Shown here: one piece after another, positions 37,758 through 47,141 of the stretch
Position numbering within the stretch: position 1 is the stretch's first letter
Layout of the letters: each line of letters opens with the position of its first letter
Source of the DNA: Frigidibacter oleivorans
Lineage (GTDB): Bacteria > Pseudomonadota > Alphaproteobacteria > Rhodobacterales > Rhodobacteraceae
DNA: 64,000 nt
Reading direction: 5' to 3'
Assembly: GCF_003993775.1 (NCBI RefSeq)
Contig: NZ_RJRZ01000003.1
Span: forward strand, 310,001-374,000
Translations under genes and position numbers: made by a program
The notes under the pieces: generated by a model
What the model was told of the DNA's origin: nothing
The model's database searches: none
The model's input: only the letters and a program-made list of their open reading frames with translations

Positions 37758-39356
37758 TCAGTTCGGGTGGGTTGCGGCGGCGCCATGGCCCTTGCGGCGG
37801 CCGAGGAAGACGATGATCGCCACCGCCATCAGCAGGAAGATCACCGAGGTGGCGGAGCGGAACAGGAAGAACGGATCGCCGCCGGTTGCCGAGAAGGCCT
37901 GCCGGGCGGTGTTTTCCAGGGTCCCCGCCAGGATGAAGGCGATCACGAAGGGCAGGACGGGGATGTCCAGCCGCCGGAAGAAGAAGCCGAGGATGCCGAA
38001 GCCGAAGGTGATCCACAGCGCCGCCATCCGCGTGTCCTGGATGTAGATGGCGGTCAGCGTCACCATCAGGACGATCGGCAGCAGCAGCCGGATCGGAATG
38101 CGCGACATGACCGACATGGCGCGCATGAAGGCGCCGCCGATGGTCCAGTTCAGCAGGTTGCCGAGGGCCATCAGGGTGAAGATGCCGAAGGCCACGACCA
38201 GCTCGGGGTTGATCTGCGGGCGGGTGAAGTTGAAGACGGCCGGGCCGGGGTTGAAGCCCCCGATCGAATCCGCGGCGAGGATCAGGAACACGGCCGCCGC
38301 GTTCCCGGGGATGCCGAGCGACAGCACCGGGATCAGGTTCGCGCCCGAGACGGCGGAATTCGCTGCCTCGGTCGCGGCGATGCCTTCGGGCGCGCCCTCG
38401 CCGAAATCCGGATCTTCCGGCCTTTTCCTGCGCTTGTGGATGCCGCGGCCGACCGTATATCCGAGCGTCGCCGCAAGGGTGGACCCGACGCCCGGCAGGG
38501 CGCCGATCAGCGTCCCGATCACCGAAGACCGGGCGATATGGGGCATGATCCGGCGCAGATCGCCCTTCTGCAGCCCGTCCGCGACGTCGCCATGGCTGCT
38601 CTGGACGGTGCTGGCCTGTCTCTCTCCGCGCCAGATGTCGTTCAGCGTGACGAAGATCTCGCCCAGGATCAGGGCCCCCAGAACCGCGCTGACCATCGGA
38701 AAGCCGTTCTGCAGCCCGTCGATGCCCAGCGTCAAGCGGGGGTGGAAGGTCTGCCCCGTCGCCACGGTCGCGGCCAGCACGCCGAGCGCCACGGCAATCA
38801 GACCCTTGCCGACCGAGCTGCCCATCACCGACGAGATGAAGGTCAGCGACAGGATGATCAGCGCAGTCTTTTCGGGCAGGTCGAGGAAGCGCTCGACCAT
38901 GATCGCAAGGAAGGGCGCGCAGACGAAAAGCACGATGTCGGAGGCCGTATCGCCCGTCACCGACGAGAAATGCGCGATCCGCAGCGCCCGGCGGGGCATC
39001 CCCCGCTTGGCCATCGGGTGGCCGTCGAGCGTCGTCATGATCGCATCCGGCGTGCCGGGCACGTTGAAGAGGATCGCCGGAACGGCCCCGCCGACGGTGG
39101 CGCCCTTCATCACCCCGATGAGAAAGCCGAAGACCGGCAGCAGCGCGTCGGGACGGACGCCGAAGACCGAGATCAGGATCGGCAGCGACACCGCCATCGC
39201 CGTGGGTCCGGCAAGACCGGGGGTCGCGCCGACCGCGATCCCGGTCAGAAGGCCCAGGAACAGCGTCACCAGGCACGAGGGGATGCCGACGCCGAAGACC
39301 GAGAACATCGCCGTGTTGGAAAAGACGGACTGGATGCCGAGCAGCACATAATCCAT
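37758..39356 (-). CDS. tripartite tricarboxylate transporter large permease TctA
   Basis: A 532-residue membrane protein with about twelve helices. The conserved TctA regions are GIAVGATPGLAGPTAMAVSLPI near the start, GGAVPAILFNVPGTPDA, the central IGALPGVGSTLAATLGY and NLIPVLSLGIPGNAAAV. It forms the channel of a TTT system with TctB and a periplasmic TctC. ATG 39356 is favoured because GGAG sits 7 bases before it; the preceding GTG codon at 39359 is also in frame. Its first base overlaps the tctB stop. Confidence 0.93.
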   Translation of the reverse strand: MDYVLLGIQSVFSNTAMFSVFGVGIPSCLVTLFLGLLTGIAVGATPGLAGPTAMAVSLPILISVFGVRPDALLPVFGFLIGVMKGATVGGAVPAILFNVPGTPDAIMTTLDGHPMAKRGMPRRALRIAHFSSVTGDTASDIVLFVCAPFLAIMVERFLDLPEKTALIILSLTFISSVMGSSVGKGLIAVALGVLAATVATGQTFHPRLTLGIDGLQNGFPMVSAVLGALILGEIFVTLNDIWRGERQASTVQSSHGDVADGLQKGDLRRIMPHIARSSVIGTLIGALPGVGSTLAATLGYTVGRGIHKRRKRPEDPDFGEGAPEGIAATEAANSAVSGANLIPVLSLGIPGNAAAVFLILAADSIGGFNPGPAVFNFTRPQINPELVVAFGIFTLMALGNLLNWTIGGAFMRAMSVMSRIPIRLLLPIVLMVTLTAIYIQDTRMAALWITFGFGILGFFFRRLDIPVLPFVIAFILAGTLENTARQAFSATGGDPFFLFRSATSVIFLLMAVAIIVFLGRRKGHGAAATHPN

Positions 39357-39904
39357 CACACGTCTCCGTTGGGCGGCAGCAGAAGGCTGCCGAAGGGCAG
39401 GTCATAGACAAGCGCGAGGCACAGGGCGACGACGAAGCCCAGCAGGTAGACCCGGGCGGTCAGGCGGCGGTCGACCAGCGAGATCAGCGTGCCGATCATG
39501 AATCCGCCGCCGATGATGAAGCCCACGTATTTCCAGGGCAATGTGCCGCGCAGGTTGCGGTAGCTCTCGTCGCTGAACAGCGCGGCCGCCAGCGGGCCGG
39601 ACCAGCGCATCAGCAGCATCGCGCACAGGAAGATGCCCCCGACCCCGGCGATGAAGACGAGGTCGAAGCGATCGAGGCGCAGGGTCGATCCGGTCGCCCG
39701 CGCCTCGATCATCAGGATGAGGCCCGCAATCCCCAGAAGCGAGAAGCCGATCGTGGGAGCAAGGGCATCTCCGATCCTCATGCTGCCGCGGACGACCTCG
39801 ACGATGGCGCTGCCGGTGTCCCTCGGCACCCAGACCAGGACGGCCAGGACGGAGGCCACCACGATGGCCGCACCGAGCACGGCGTCGCCATTGACACGAT
39901 TCAT
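39356..39904 (-). CDS. tripartite tricarboxylate transporter small subunit TctB
   Basis: A 182-residue membrane protein with four helices (about 9-27, 49-66, 84-101 and 158-176), as in TctB (DUF1468). The cytoplasmic loop between the second and third is short. GGAGGAG precedes ATG 39904. The gene lies between tctC (34 bases) and tctA (one-base overlap) and has no known activity beyond completing the transporter. Confidence 0.87.
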   Translation of the reverse strand: MNRVNGDAVLGAAIVVASVLAVLVWVPRDTGSAIVEVVRGSMRIGDALAPTIGFSLLGIAGLILMIEARATGSTLRLDRFDLVFIAGVGGIFLCAMLLMRWSGPLAAALFSDESYRNLRGTLPWKYVGFIIGGGFMIGTLISLVDRRLTARVYLLGFVVALCLALVYDLPFGSLLLPPNGDV

Positions 39905-39938
39905 CGCTTTCTCCTCCCAGGATTGCGGGCGGGGTGGT

Positions 39939-40889
39939 TCACTTGATCGCTTCGAGAAGCTGGCTCGAGTCCTGGACGCCCTTGGCGATATAGGCGTCAA
40001 GCTCGGCCCCGGTCAGCACGGCTGCCCCGCCGAAAGACCGCTGGATCAGCGCGCCGGCCTGGGTGTTCGGATCGCTGGCGACATCGGCAATGGCCTGGGC
40101 GAGGGCCACGCGGGCCTCTTCGGGGATGTCCTTGGGCGCGATGAACATGAAATAGCCGTCCAGATAGAACTCGCTGCCCAGATCGACGATCGAGGGCGCA
40201 TCCGGGCTTTCGGCCAGCGGGGTCGGGATCGCCGTCGCGATGTTAACCAGTTCGCCCGCGGTGACCGCCTTGGCCTGCGCGCCTGCGACCCAGCCGATGT
40301 CCAGATCGCCCGCCCGGACCCCGTTCATAATCTCGGCCCCGCCGGCGACGCTCACGATGTTGAAGGGGATCCCGGTTTCGAGGCCGAAGTGATAGGCCAT
40401 GTCGGCCTGACGCTCCGTGGCGACGCCGAAGCGGATCGGCGTGCCGGCCTCGGCCTCGGCCTTCACCTTGTCCCAGGTGGAGAACCGGCCATCGGCCACG
40501 GCGATCAGACCCATCTGGAACGCCGCCGTGGTGGCCAGCGGCGTGAAGTTTTCGGCCTGAAGCGCGGGATCGCCCGCGATGACCGCGTTATAGGCCAGGG
40601 TCTCGCTCACGACCATGCCGATGACGGTGCCGTCGGCGGGGGCGGTGCTGAGTTCCTTGGCAAGGTTCAGGCCGCTGTTGCCCGTGACCTGCTGGGGCAG
40701 GATGGTCCAGCCCGTCTTGTCCTCGACGCCCGAGGCGACGAGGCGGGCCTGGGTATCGGCGCCGCCGCCCGCCGCGAAGCCGATCATCAGCGTGATCGGA
40801 CCCGGCGGGGTCCAGTCCTGGGCGGTGGCGGCAAACGGCGCGGCAACGAGCGATGCGAGCATCGCGCAGGTTCTGGCGATTCGGTTCAT
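39939..40889 (-). CDS. TctC-family periplasmic substrate-binding protein (module 1)
   Basis: A 316-residue Bug/TctC receptor. The signal peptide is at residues 1-23 (MLASLVAAPFAATA-QD). The fold signatures are ITLMIGFAAGGGADTQARLVA (PGGxxD-like loop) and QQVTGNSGLNLAKELSTAPADG. The GGGAD loop binds a carboxylate through two waters in the known structures, so a carboxylic acid ligand is expected. It heads the operon tctC-tctB-tctA-FAD dehydrogenase, divergent from marR across a compact promoter region. Confidence 0.92.
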   Translation of the reverse strand: MNRIARTCAMLASLVAAPFAATAQDWTPPGPITLMIGFAAGGGADTQARLVASGVEDKTGWTILPQQVTGNSGLNLAKELSTAPADGTVIGMVVSETLAYNAVIAGDPALQAENFTPLATTAAFQMGLIAVADGRFSTWDKVKAEAEAGTPIRFGVATERQADMAYHFGLETGIPFNIVSVAGGAEIMNGVRAGDLDIGWVAGAQAKAVTAGELVNIATAIPTPLAESPDAPSIVDLGSEFYLDGYFMFIAPKDIPEEARVALAQAIADVASDPNTQAGALIQRSFGGAAVLTGAELDAYIAKGVQDSSQLLEAIK

Positions 40890-40912
40890 GAGTAGCTCCT
40901 CCCTCTACTCGG

Positions 40913-40945
40913 TTGACAAATCCACCAAACGACCCTAGCTGTCAA
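40913..40945. promoter_or_regulatory. overlapping divergent promoters between tctC and marR
   Basis: Two TTGACA hexamers face each other: plus strand at 40913-40918, minus strand at 40945-40940. Each has a weak -10-like hexamer 17 bases on (TAGCTG; GATTTG) that abuts or overlaps the opposing -35. The imperfect palindrome at 40935-40949 (CTAGCTGTCAATTAG) is of MarR-operator size. One bound repressor could silence both operons. Confidence 0.45.
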
Positions 40946-41006
40946 TTAGAAGGTTTACTTTTCCACCTTTTTGCGCAAATTGACGGACAACGCGGTGGAG
41001 GCGCAT

Positions 41007-41498
41007 GTGGGACATCATCAGGACAGCAGGGGCGGCCTCGATCTGCCTCTCAGCATGCTGATCGCCCAGGTGCATTCGGCGCTCAACGCTCAGGCCCGGG
41101 CAATTCTTGCGCATTTCGGTCCGCTCAACCTTGCGCAGTGGCGCATCGTGCGGCTCGTCGGGACGGACATCGCCAGAACCAGCACGCAGGTGCGCAAGAT
41201 CATCGGCCTCGACAAGAGCCAGCTGAGCAAGGAGCTGAACGCGCTGGTCAGCCATGGCTACATCACCACGCGGACCTACGAGCGGGACAGGCGACAGCAA
41301 GTGCTGGAGCTGACGCCCCTGGGGCGCGAGGCGCTCGACCGGCTGCTGCCCGTGCTGACGATCCGGCACGACCACCTGATGAACGCGTTGCGCCCGGAGC
41401 ATCGCGCAATGATCCGGGAGGCACTCGCCGCCCTGGAAGAAGCCGCACAGAAGACCGATTTCGGGATAAAGGCGGCGCTTGAGAAAGCCGAGCCATGA
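41007..41498 (+). CDS. MarR family transcriptional regulator
   Basis: A regulator of about 163 residues. The winged helix runs through RIVRLVGTDIARTSTQVRKI, LDKSQLSKELNALVSHGYI and the wing TRTYERDRRQQVLELTPLG. Start: GTG 41007 is chosen because GGAGG lies 5 bases upstream. The frame is open back to a TTG at 40971, which lacks a ribosome-binding site. Its stop overlaps the sulfatase start (ATGA), so regulator and sulfatase are coupled. It probably represses both its own operon and the divergent tctC operon in response to the substrate or a product. Confidence 0.86.
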   Translation: MGHHQDSRGGLDLPLSMLIAQVHSALNAQARAILAHFGPLNLAQWRIVRLVGTDIARTSTQVRKIIGLDKSQLSKELNALVSHGYITTRTYERDRRQQVLELTPLGREALDRLLPVLTIRHDHLMNALRPEHRAMIREALAALEEAAQKTDFGIKAALEKAEP

Positions 41499-42952
41499 CA
41501 CGCACGCCGCCACGCACGCCCAATCTACTCGTGATCCTTTCCGACCAGCACCAGGCCCAGGCCATGTCCTGTGCCGGTCATCCGGTGGTGCAGACGCCGA
41601 ACCTCGATGCGCTGGCCGCGCGGGGCACGCGCTTTACCAATGCCTACACGCCCTCGCCCATCTGCGTGCCGGCACGCGCCGCCTTCGCCACGGGGCAATA
41701 CTGCCACCGGATCCGGTGCTGGGACAATGCGATGCCCTATTCCGGCCAACCGCGCGGCTGGGGTCATGCCCTGCAGGACAAGGGCATCCGCGTCGAATCG
41801 ATCGGCAAGCTGCATTACCGCAGCACCGAGGACGATGCCGGCTTCGACGTGGAGCATATCCCGATGCATGTCCACGAGGGCAAGGGTATGGTCTGGGGCT
41901 CGATCCGGCGCGAGGACGAGCGGGTCTACAAGCACCATGTCCGGATGATGGGCGATACGGTCGGCCCCGGCGAGAGCAATTACACCCGCTATGACGCGGC
42001 AGTCACCGAACGGACCTGCGGCTGGCTGCAGGAGGCTGCGGGCGATGACAAGCCCTGGTGCCTGTATGTGGGCCTGGTCGCGCCGCATCATCCCCTGATC
42101 GCGCCGCCGGAATTCTACGACATGTATCCCCATGACGCGTTGCCCTCCGACAAGCTGCGGCCTAAGGACGGATACGAACAGCATCCGTGGATCGCCAAGA
42201 CCGCGGCCGCCATGGTGGGCGAGGACGGCTGGACCGGCGAGGACGAACGGCGCGTGGCGATCGCGGCCTACTACGGCCTGACCAGCTGGATGGACCACAA
42301 TGTCGGCCGCATCGTCGCGGCGCTGAAGGCCAGCGGCCAGTTCGACGATACGACGATCGTCTATTCCAGCGACCACGGCGAAAGCCTCGGCGTCCGCGGC
42401 CTGTGGGGCAAGATGAACATGTATCAGGAATCGGCCGCGATCCCGCTGATCGTTGCCCCGGCACCGGCTGCGGGCAAGACGCCGCCTGCCCTCTGCGCCA
42501 CCGCGGCCACGCTTCTCGATGTGTCCGAGACGATCCTGGCGCATTTCGGCGCGAGCCTCGAGGGCGAGAGGCCGGGAATGTCGCTCTACGAGATGGCCGA
42601 GGCGCCCGAGAACACCGAACGGGTGGTCTTCAGCGAATATCACGCGGTGGGCGCGGTATCGGCCTCCTACATGATCCGCAAGGGACGCTGGAAGCTGATC
42701 GACTATGTGGGCTTCCCGCCCGAGCTGTTCGACCTGGACGCCGATCCCGAAGAGATGCGGAACCGGGCGCAGGATCCCGACGCGGCAGAGGTGCTGCGCG
42801 ATCTTTATGCCGAACTGGCCGCGATCTGCGATCGCGAGGCCGTCAACGCCCAGGCCTTCGCCGATCAGGACAAGATGATCGCCGGTTACGGCGGACGCGA
42901 GATCGCGATGAATATCGGCGCCCCGTCCTCCACCCCTCCCCCGACGGCCTGA
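41495..42952 (+). CDS. type I formylglycine-dependent sulfatase (module 1)
   Basis: A 485-residue alkaline-phosphatase-fold hydrolase. The formylglycine motif is PSPICVPAR with Cys57 as the residue to be converted. Metal ligands are suggested by LSDQHQ (Asp17) and YSSDHGESLG, and GKLHYRSTEDDAGF holds the family Lys/His. No signal peptide is visible, so it acts in the cytosol on an imported compound. It resembles choline-sulfatase and phosphonate monoester hydrolase branches but lacks a diagnostic feature for either. It is coupled to marR and followed by a hairpin and the FGE gene. A paralog lies at 55618-57108. Confidence 0.9.
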   Translation: MTRTPPRTPNLLVILSDQHQAQAMSCAGHPVVQTPNLDALAARGTRFTNAYTPSPICVPARAAFATGQYCHRIRCWDNAMPYSGQPRGWGHALQDKGIRVESIGKLHYRSTEDDAGFDVEHIPMHVHEGKGMVWGSIRREDERVYKHHVRMMGDTVGPGESNYTRYDAAVTERTCGWLQEAAGDDKPWCLYVGLVAPHHPLIAPPEFYDMYPHDALPSDKLRPKDGYEQHPWIAKTAAAMVGEDGWTGEDERRVAIAAYYGLTSWMDHNVGRIVAALKASGQFDDTTIVYSSDHGESLGVRGLWGKMNMYQESAAIPLIVAPAPAAGKTPPALCATAATLLDVSETILAHFGASLEGERPGMSLYEMAEAPENTERVVFSEYHAVGAVSASYMIRKGRWKLIDYVGFPPELFDLDADPEEMRNRAQDPDAAEVLRDLYAELAAICDREAVNAQAFADQDKMIAGYGGREIAMNIGAPSSTPPPTA

Positions 42953-42962
42953 CGCCTGACCC

Positions 42963-42988
42963 CGGCCCGGCGACGCAGCGCCGGGCCG
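42963..42988 (+). terminator. hairpin between the sulfatase and FGE genes
   Basis: A perfect 10-base-pair stem (CGGCCCGGCG, 42963-42972, with 42979-42988) and a 6-base loop, 10 bases after the sulfatase stop, with no T-run. It may lower expression of FGE relative to sulfatase or protect the upstream mRNA end. Confidence 0.5.
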
Positions 42989-43031
42989 ATCCGCCGCAAC
43001 CGATGCGCCTGCGACCATCAGGATTGCCGCC

Positions 43032-43955
43032 ATGAGCTGCTGCCCCGCCTCGCGCCGCGCCGCCACCGCCGAGGCACCGATCGTCTATGCGGCATCCGCC
43101 AGGGACAGCGCCCCGGTCGTGGCGCTGGACGGCGGACGCTTCCACATGGGCACGAATGACAGGATCCTGCCGCAGGACGGCGAATATCCTGCCCGTCCGG
43201 TCACGATCCGGCCCTTCGCAATGGATGCCTCGGCCGTGACGGTCGCCCGCTTCGCCCGTTTCGTCGCCGAGACGGGGCATGTCACCGAGGCGGAGGGCTT
43301 CGGCTGGTCCTATGTCTTCGCGGCGCTGCTGGAGACGCCCGACGCGTATCGCGCGCTTCCCGGCCTTGCCTGGTGGCGCGGCGTCGACGGCGCGTGCTGG
43401 AAACATCCCGAAGGCCCCGACAGCGAAGTCGAAGGGCGCGCCGATCACCCGGTCACGCATGTGTCGTGGAACGACGCGACAGCCTTCGCCTCCTGGGCGG
43501 GCGGGCGGCTGCCGACCGAGGCCGAATGGGAATACGCGGCCAGCGGCGGCATCAATGGCACCCGCTTTCCCTGGGGGGATCAGGAGCCCGACGATACCGG
43601 CTTCCAGCCCTGCAACATCTGGCAGGGTCATTTTCCCGATCACAACACCCGGGCCGACGGCTTTCTGGGCACGGCCCCCGCGGCCAGTTTCGCGCCGAAC
43701 CGTTTCGGCCTCTACAACATGGTCGGCAATACCTGGGAATGGACGGCGGATGTCTTTCGGCTCCGGTCCGTCGCCAAGGCCGCGCGGCAGGCGAATGCAG
43801 CGGCGCGGGGCGCGCGGACGCGGGTGATCAAGGGCGGCTCCTACCTCTGCCACCGAAGCTATTGCTACCGGTATCGCATCGCCGCCCGCAGCGGCAGCCC
43901 GCCGGATTCGAGCACCGGCCATATGGGCTTCCGGCTCTGCTACGACAGGACCTGA
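43032..43955 (+). CDS. formylglycine-generating enzyme (SUMF1/FGE family)
   Basis: A 307-residue FGE-sulfatase domain protein. Hallmarks are HPVTHVSWNDATAFASWAG, GRLPTEAEWEYAA, the NMVGNTWEWTAD segment, and the two copper-binding active-site cysteines Cys273 and Cys278 in YLCHRSYCYRYR. It oxidises the Cys of CxPxR motifs to formylglycine with O2, activating sulfatases. There is no signal peptide, so it works in the same compartment as the adjacent sulfatase. An additional N-terminal MSCCP stretch is odd. It is the only FGE in the window and may serve both sulfatases. Confidence 0.92.
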   Translation: MSCCPASRRAATAEAPIVYAASARDSAPVVALDGGRFHMGTNDRILPQDGEYPARPVTIRPFAMDASAVTVARFARFVAETGHVTEAEGFGWSYVFAALLETPDAYRALPGLAWWRGVDGACWKHPEGPDSEVEGRADHPVTHVSWNDATAFASWAGGRLPTEAEWEYAASGGINGTRFPWGDQEPDDTGFQPCNIWQGHFPDHNTRADGFLGTAPAASFAPNRFGLYNMVGNTWEWTADVFRLRSVAKAARQANAAARGARTRVIKGGSYLCHRSYCYRYRIAARSGSPPDSSTGHMGFRLCYDRT

Positions 43956-43993
43956 ACGGGGCGGCGGGCCAGCACGACCCCGGTCGCCGGCTG

Positions 43994-45118
43994 TCAGAGG
44001 TTGCGGGCGATCACCAGGCGCTGGACCTCGCTCGTCCCTTCGTAGATCTGCGCCACCCGCACATCGCGATAGATCCGCTCGACCGGATAGTCGCCGAGAT
44101 AGCCATAGCCGCCATGGATCTGGATCGCGGCCGAGCAGACCTCCTCGGCCATCTCCGAGGCATAGAGCTTGGCCATGCTCGCCTCGGTCAGGCAGGGCTT
44201 GCCGGCCTCCTTCATCATCGCGGCGCGCAGCACCAGCAGGCGCGCGGCCTCGATCCGGGTGGCCATGTCGGCCAGCCGGAAGGCGACGGCCTGATGCTCG
44301 ATGATCGGGCGGCCGAAGGCGATCCGCTCCTTCGCATAGGCCAGCGCCGCCTCAAAGGCACCGCGCGCCATGCCGACCGCCTGCGCCGCGATCCCGATGC
44401 GCCCGCCCTCGAGGTTCGAGAGGGCGATGCGATAGCCCTCCCCCTCTGCGCCCAGCCGGTTTTCGGCCGGAACGCGCATTCCGGTGAAGGCCAGCGCGCA
44501 GGTGTCCGAACTGTTCTGGCCCAGCTTGCGCTCGACCGACATCACCTCATAGCCCGGCGTATCGGTCGGGACGATGAACGCAGAGATGCCCTTCTTGCCC
44601 GCCGCGGGGTCGGTCACGGCGAAGACGATGACGACATTGCCGTTCTTGCCCGAGGTGATGAACTGCTTGGCCCCGTCGATGACGTAGACATCGCCGTCCC
44701 GCCGCGCCCTGGTGCGCAGGTTGGCGGCGTCGGATCCGGCATGCGGCTCGGTCAGGGCGAAGCCGCCGATCCATGCGCCGCGCGCCATCGCCGGCAGGAA
44801 GCGGGCCTTTTGGTCGTCCGTCCCGTAGCGCAGGATCGGCACGCAGCCGACGGAACTGTGGACGGCCATGATCGTGCTCAGCGCGCCGTCCGCCGCCGCC
44901 ACCTCTTCGACGGCCAGCGCATAGGCGACCATGCCGGTCTCCGAACCGCCATGGGCCTCGGGAACCAGCATTCCCAGAAAGCCCAGCTCGCCCATCTCGG
45001 CCAGCTCGGCGCGGGGGAAGGCGTGGTCGCGGTCCCGCTGGGCCGCGCCCGGCGCAAGCCGCTCCTGCGCGAAGGCGCGGACGGCGTCGCGGATCTGTTC
45101 CTGCTCTTCGGTCAGCAT
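43994..45118 (-). CDS. acyl-CoA dehydrogenase (short/branched-chain type)
   Basis: A 374-residue flavoenzyme of the SCAD/SBCAD group. The family segments [19 protein letters not shown] and [18 protein letters not shown] are clear, and the catalytic Glu is in [10 protein letters not shown] (Glu360). It introduces the 2,3-double bond in 2-methylbutanoyl-CoA or isobutyryl-CoA. It is the last gene of the bkd operon and shares one base with the thiolase stop (TGATG), placing it in isoleucine/valine degradation. It converges on the FGE gene. Confidence 0.92.
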   Translation of the reverse strand: MLTEEQEQIRDAVRAFAQERLAPGAAQRDRDHAFPRAELAEMGELGFLGMLVPEAHGGSETGMVAYALAVEEVAAADGALSTIMAVHSSVGCVPILRYGTDDQKARFLPAMARGAWIGGFALTEPHAGSDAANLRTRARRDGDVYVIDGAKQFITSGKNGNVVIVFAVTDPAAGKKGISAFIVPTDTPGYEVMSVERKLGQNSSDTCALAFTGMRVPAENRLGAEGEGYRIALSNLEGGRIGIAAQAVGMARGAFEAALAYAKERIAFGRPIIEHQAVAFRLADMATRIEAARLLVLRAAMMKEAGKPCLTEASMAKLYASEMAEEVCSAAIQIHGGYGYLGDYPVERIYRDVRVAQIYEGTSEVQRLVIARNL

Positions 45119-46299
45119 CAGGACATCCTCTCGATGGAAACGGCCGTCGCCTCCCCGCCCCCGATGCAGAGCGCGGCGAGCCCGCGCGTCAGCCCGTGGG
45201 ATTCGAGCGCGGCGAGCAGCGTCACCAGGACCCGCGCCCCGGACGCGCCGATGGGATGGCCGAGCGCGCAGGCCCCCCCGTGGACGTTGACCCGGTCATG
45301 CGGCAGGCCGAGATCCTGCATCGCCGCCATCGCGACCACCGCGAAGGCCTCGTTGATCTCGAACAGGTCATAGTCGCCGAGACCGATACCGCCACGCTCA
45401 ACCAGTTTGCGGATCGCTCCGATGGGCGCAGTCGGAAACGCGCTGGGCTTGCCGGCATGGGTGGCATGGCCGACGATCCGCGCCCGGGGCGTCAGGCCCC
45501 GCCGCTCGGCCTCGGACGCACGCATCAGCACAAGCGCCGCCGCCCCGTCCGAGATGGACGAGCTGTTGGCCGCCGTCACCGTGCCGCCGTCACGGAAGGC
45601 CGGGCGCAGGGTCGGGATCCGGTCCGGCCGCGCCTTGCCCGGCTGCTCGTCGGTGTCGACGATCCTGTCGCCGCCGCGGCCCGGGACGGTGACGGGCGCG
45701 ATCTCGGCCGCGAACCGGCCCTCGGTCGCCGCCTTGAGGGCACGGGTGAGGGAAGCGAGCGCGAAGTCATCCTGGGCCTCGCGGGTGAACCGGAAGGCCC
45801 CGGCGCAATCCTCGGCGAAGGTGCCCATCAGCCGGCCCTTGTCATAGGCATCCTCCAGCCCGTCGAGGAACATGTGATCCATCACCTGCCCATGTCCCAT
45901 CCGGTAGCCCCCGCGCGCCTTCGGCAGCAGATACGGGGCGTTCGACATGCTCTCCATTCCGCCCGCGACGACGATATCGGCACTTCCGGCGAGGATCAGG
46001 TCATGGGCCAGCATGACCGCCTTCATCCCCGAGCCGCACATCTTGTTGACGGTCGTGGCCCCCGCCGCCAGCGGCAGCCCCGCACCCAGCGCGGCCTGCC
46101 GTGCCGGGGCCTGCCCCTGGCCGGCGGGCAGCACGCACCCCATGATGACCTCGGCCACGGCCTCGGGCGCGAGATCGCCCAGCGCCGCCCGGATCGCGGT
46201 GGCGCCGAGCACGGGGGCCTGCAGGCTGCTGAAATCGCCCTGGAAGCCGGCCAGCGGCGTCCGGGCGGAACCGACGATGACGACGGGATCGCTGCGCAT
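45118..46299 (-). CDS. acetyl-CoA C-acyltransferase (thiolase)
   Basis: A 393-residue thiolase. The nucleophile is Cys88 in [24 protein letters not shown] and the two C-terminal motifs [18 protein letters not shown] and LCIGGG complete the active site. In this operon it most likely splits 2-methylacetoacetyl-CoA into acetyl-CoA and propionyl-CoA. Start: ATG 46299 is preferred, with AGGA 8 bases upstream. ATG 46314, overlapping the SDR stop (ATGA), would add five residues. Confidence 0.93.
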   Translation of the reverse strand: MRSDPVVIVGSARTPLAGFQGDFSSLQAPVLGATAIRAALGDLAPEAVAEVIMGCVLPAGQGQAPARQAALGAGLPLAAGATTVNKMCGSGMKAVMLAHDLILAGSADIVVAGGMESMSNAPYLLPKARGGYRMGHGQVMDHMFLDGLEDAYDKGRLMGTFAEDCAGAFRFTREAQDDFALASLTRALKAATEGRFAAEIAPVTVPGRGGDRIVDTDEQPGKARPDRIPTLRPAFRDGGTVTAANSSSISDGAAALVLMRASEAERRGLTPRARIVGHATHAGKPSAFPTAPIGAIRKLVERGGIGLGDYDLFEINEAFAVVAMAAMQDLGLPHDRVNVHGGACALGHPIGASGARVLVTLLAALESHGLTRGLAALCIGGGEATAVSIERMS

Positions 46300-46310
46300 C
46301 TCTTCTATCC

Positions 46311-47078
46311 TCATTTCGGGGCCATGCGCAGGGCGCCATCCAGCCGGATGACCTCGCCGTTCAGCATGAGGTTTTCGACGATGTGACGGACCAGCGCCGC
46401 GTATTCGGCCGGATCGCCCAGACGGGCCGGAAAGGGCACGGTGCCGCCCAGACTTTGCTGCACCTCTTGCGGCAGGCCCGCCATCATCGGCGTCGCGAAC
46501 AGGCCGGGCGCGATGGTGACGACGCGGATGCCATGGCGGGCCAGTTCGCGCGCGGCGGGCAGGGTCAGGGCGGCGACCCCGCCTTTCGAGGCGGCATAGG
46601 CGGCCTGTCCGATCTGCCCGTCGAAGGCCGCGATGGAGGCGGTGTTGACGATGACGCCGCGCTCGCCGCCGCCGTCGGGATCGTTGCGGGACATGGCCTC
46701 CGCAGCGAGGCGCAGCATGTTGAACGTGCCGACCAGATTGATCTGGATGGCGCGGGCGAACCGGTCGAGGTCGTGCGGTCCGTCGCGGCCGAGGATCTTC
46801 TCGCCGGGCGCGATCCCGGCGCAGTTCACGCAGACGTCGATATGCCCGAAGGCCTCGGTGGCGGCGGCGATCCCCGCCGCGACTGCCGCCGCCTGCGTCA
46901 CGTCGCAGGCCGCGAAGCGCGCGTCGGCGCCCAGGTCACCGGCCGCGGCGGCGCCGGCCTCGGCATTGACGTCCAGCAGCATGACGCGCGCGCCGCCCCC
47001 GACGGCCATGCGCGCCACCGCCAGCCCGAGGCCGGAGCCGCCGCCGCTGATGAGGAATGTCCGGTCCTTGGTCTGCAT
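46311..47078 (-). CDS. SDR-family 3-hydroxyacyl-CoA dehydrogenase (HSD10 / 2-methyl-3-hydroxybutyryl-CoA type)
   Basis: A 255-residue short-chain dehydrogenase. The NAD motif is [15 protein letters not shown], Asp in LLDVNAE favours NAD over NADP, NCAGIA follows, and the catalytic set is Ser in [10 protein letters not shown] with Tyr-x3-Lys in AAYAASKGG. The insertion [22 protein letters not shown] and the C-terminus match HSD17B10-type enzymes that oxidise 2-methyl-3-hydroxybutanoyl-CoA in isoleucine breakdown. It lies between lpd and thiolase in the bkd operon. Confidence 0.9.
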   Translation of the reverse strand: MQTKDRTFLISGGGSGLGLAVARMAVGGGARVMLLDVNAEAGAAAAGDLGADARFAACDVTQAAAVAAGIAAATEAFGHIDVCVNCAGIAPGEKILGRDGPHDLDRFARAIQINLVGTFNMLRLAAEAMSRNDPDGGGERGVIVNTASIAAFDGQIGQAAYAASKGGVAALTLPAARELARHGIRVVTIAPGLFATPMMAGLPQEVQQSLGGTVPFPARLGDPAEYAALVRHIVENLMLNGEVIRLDGALRMAPK

Positions 47079-47141
47079 GGCATGTCCTTCCCTGATGTCT
47101 GCCGGCGGGCGGAGGGGGTTCCTCTCCCCGCTCCGGCGGCC

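Noticed and set aside
41495-42952. Choline-O-sulfatase as the specific function of the module 1 sulfatase.
   Set aside because: No betaine/choline genes are adjacent, the linked transporter type favours carboxylates, and no choline-site residues could be confirmed.
47101-47140. Possible hairpin between lpdV and the HSD10-like gene.
   Set aside because: The arms are G- and C-rich but do not pair without several mismatches.
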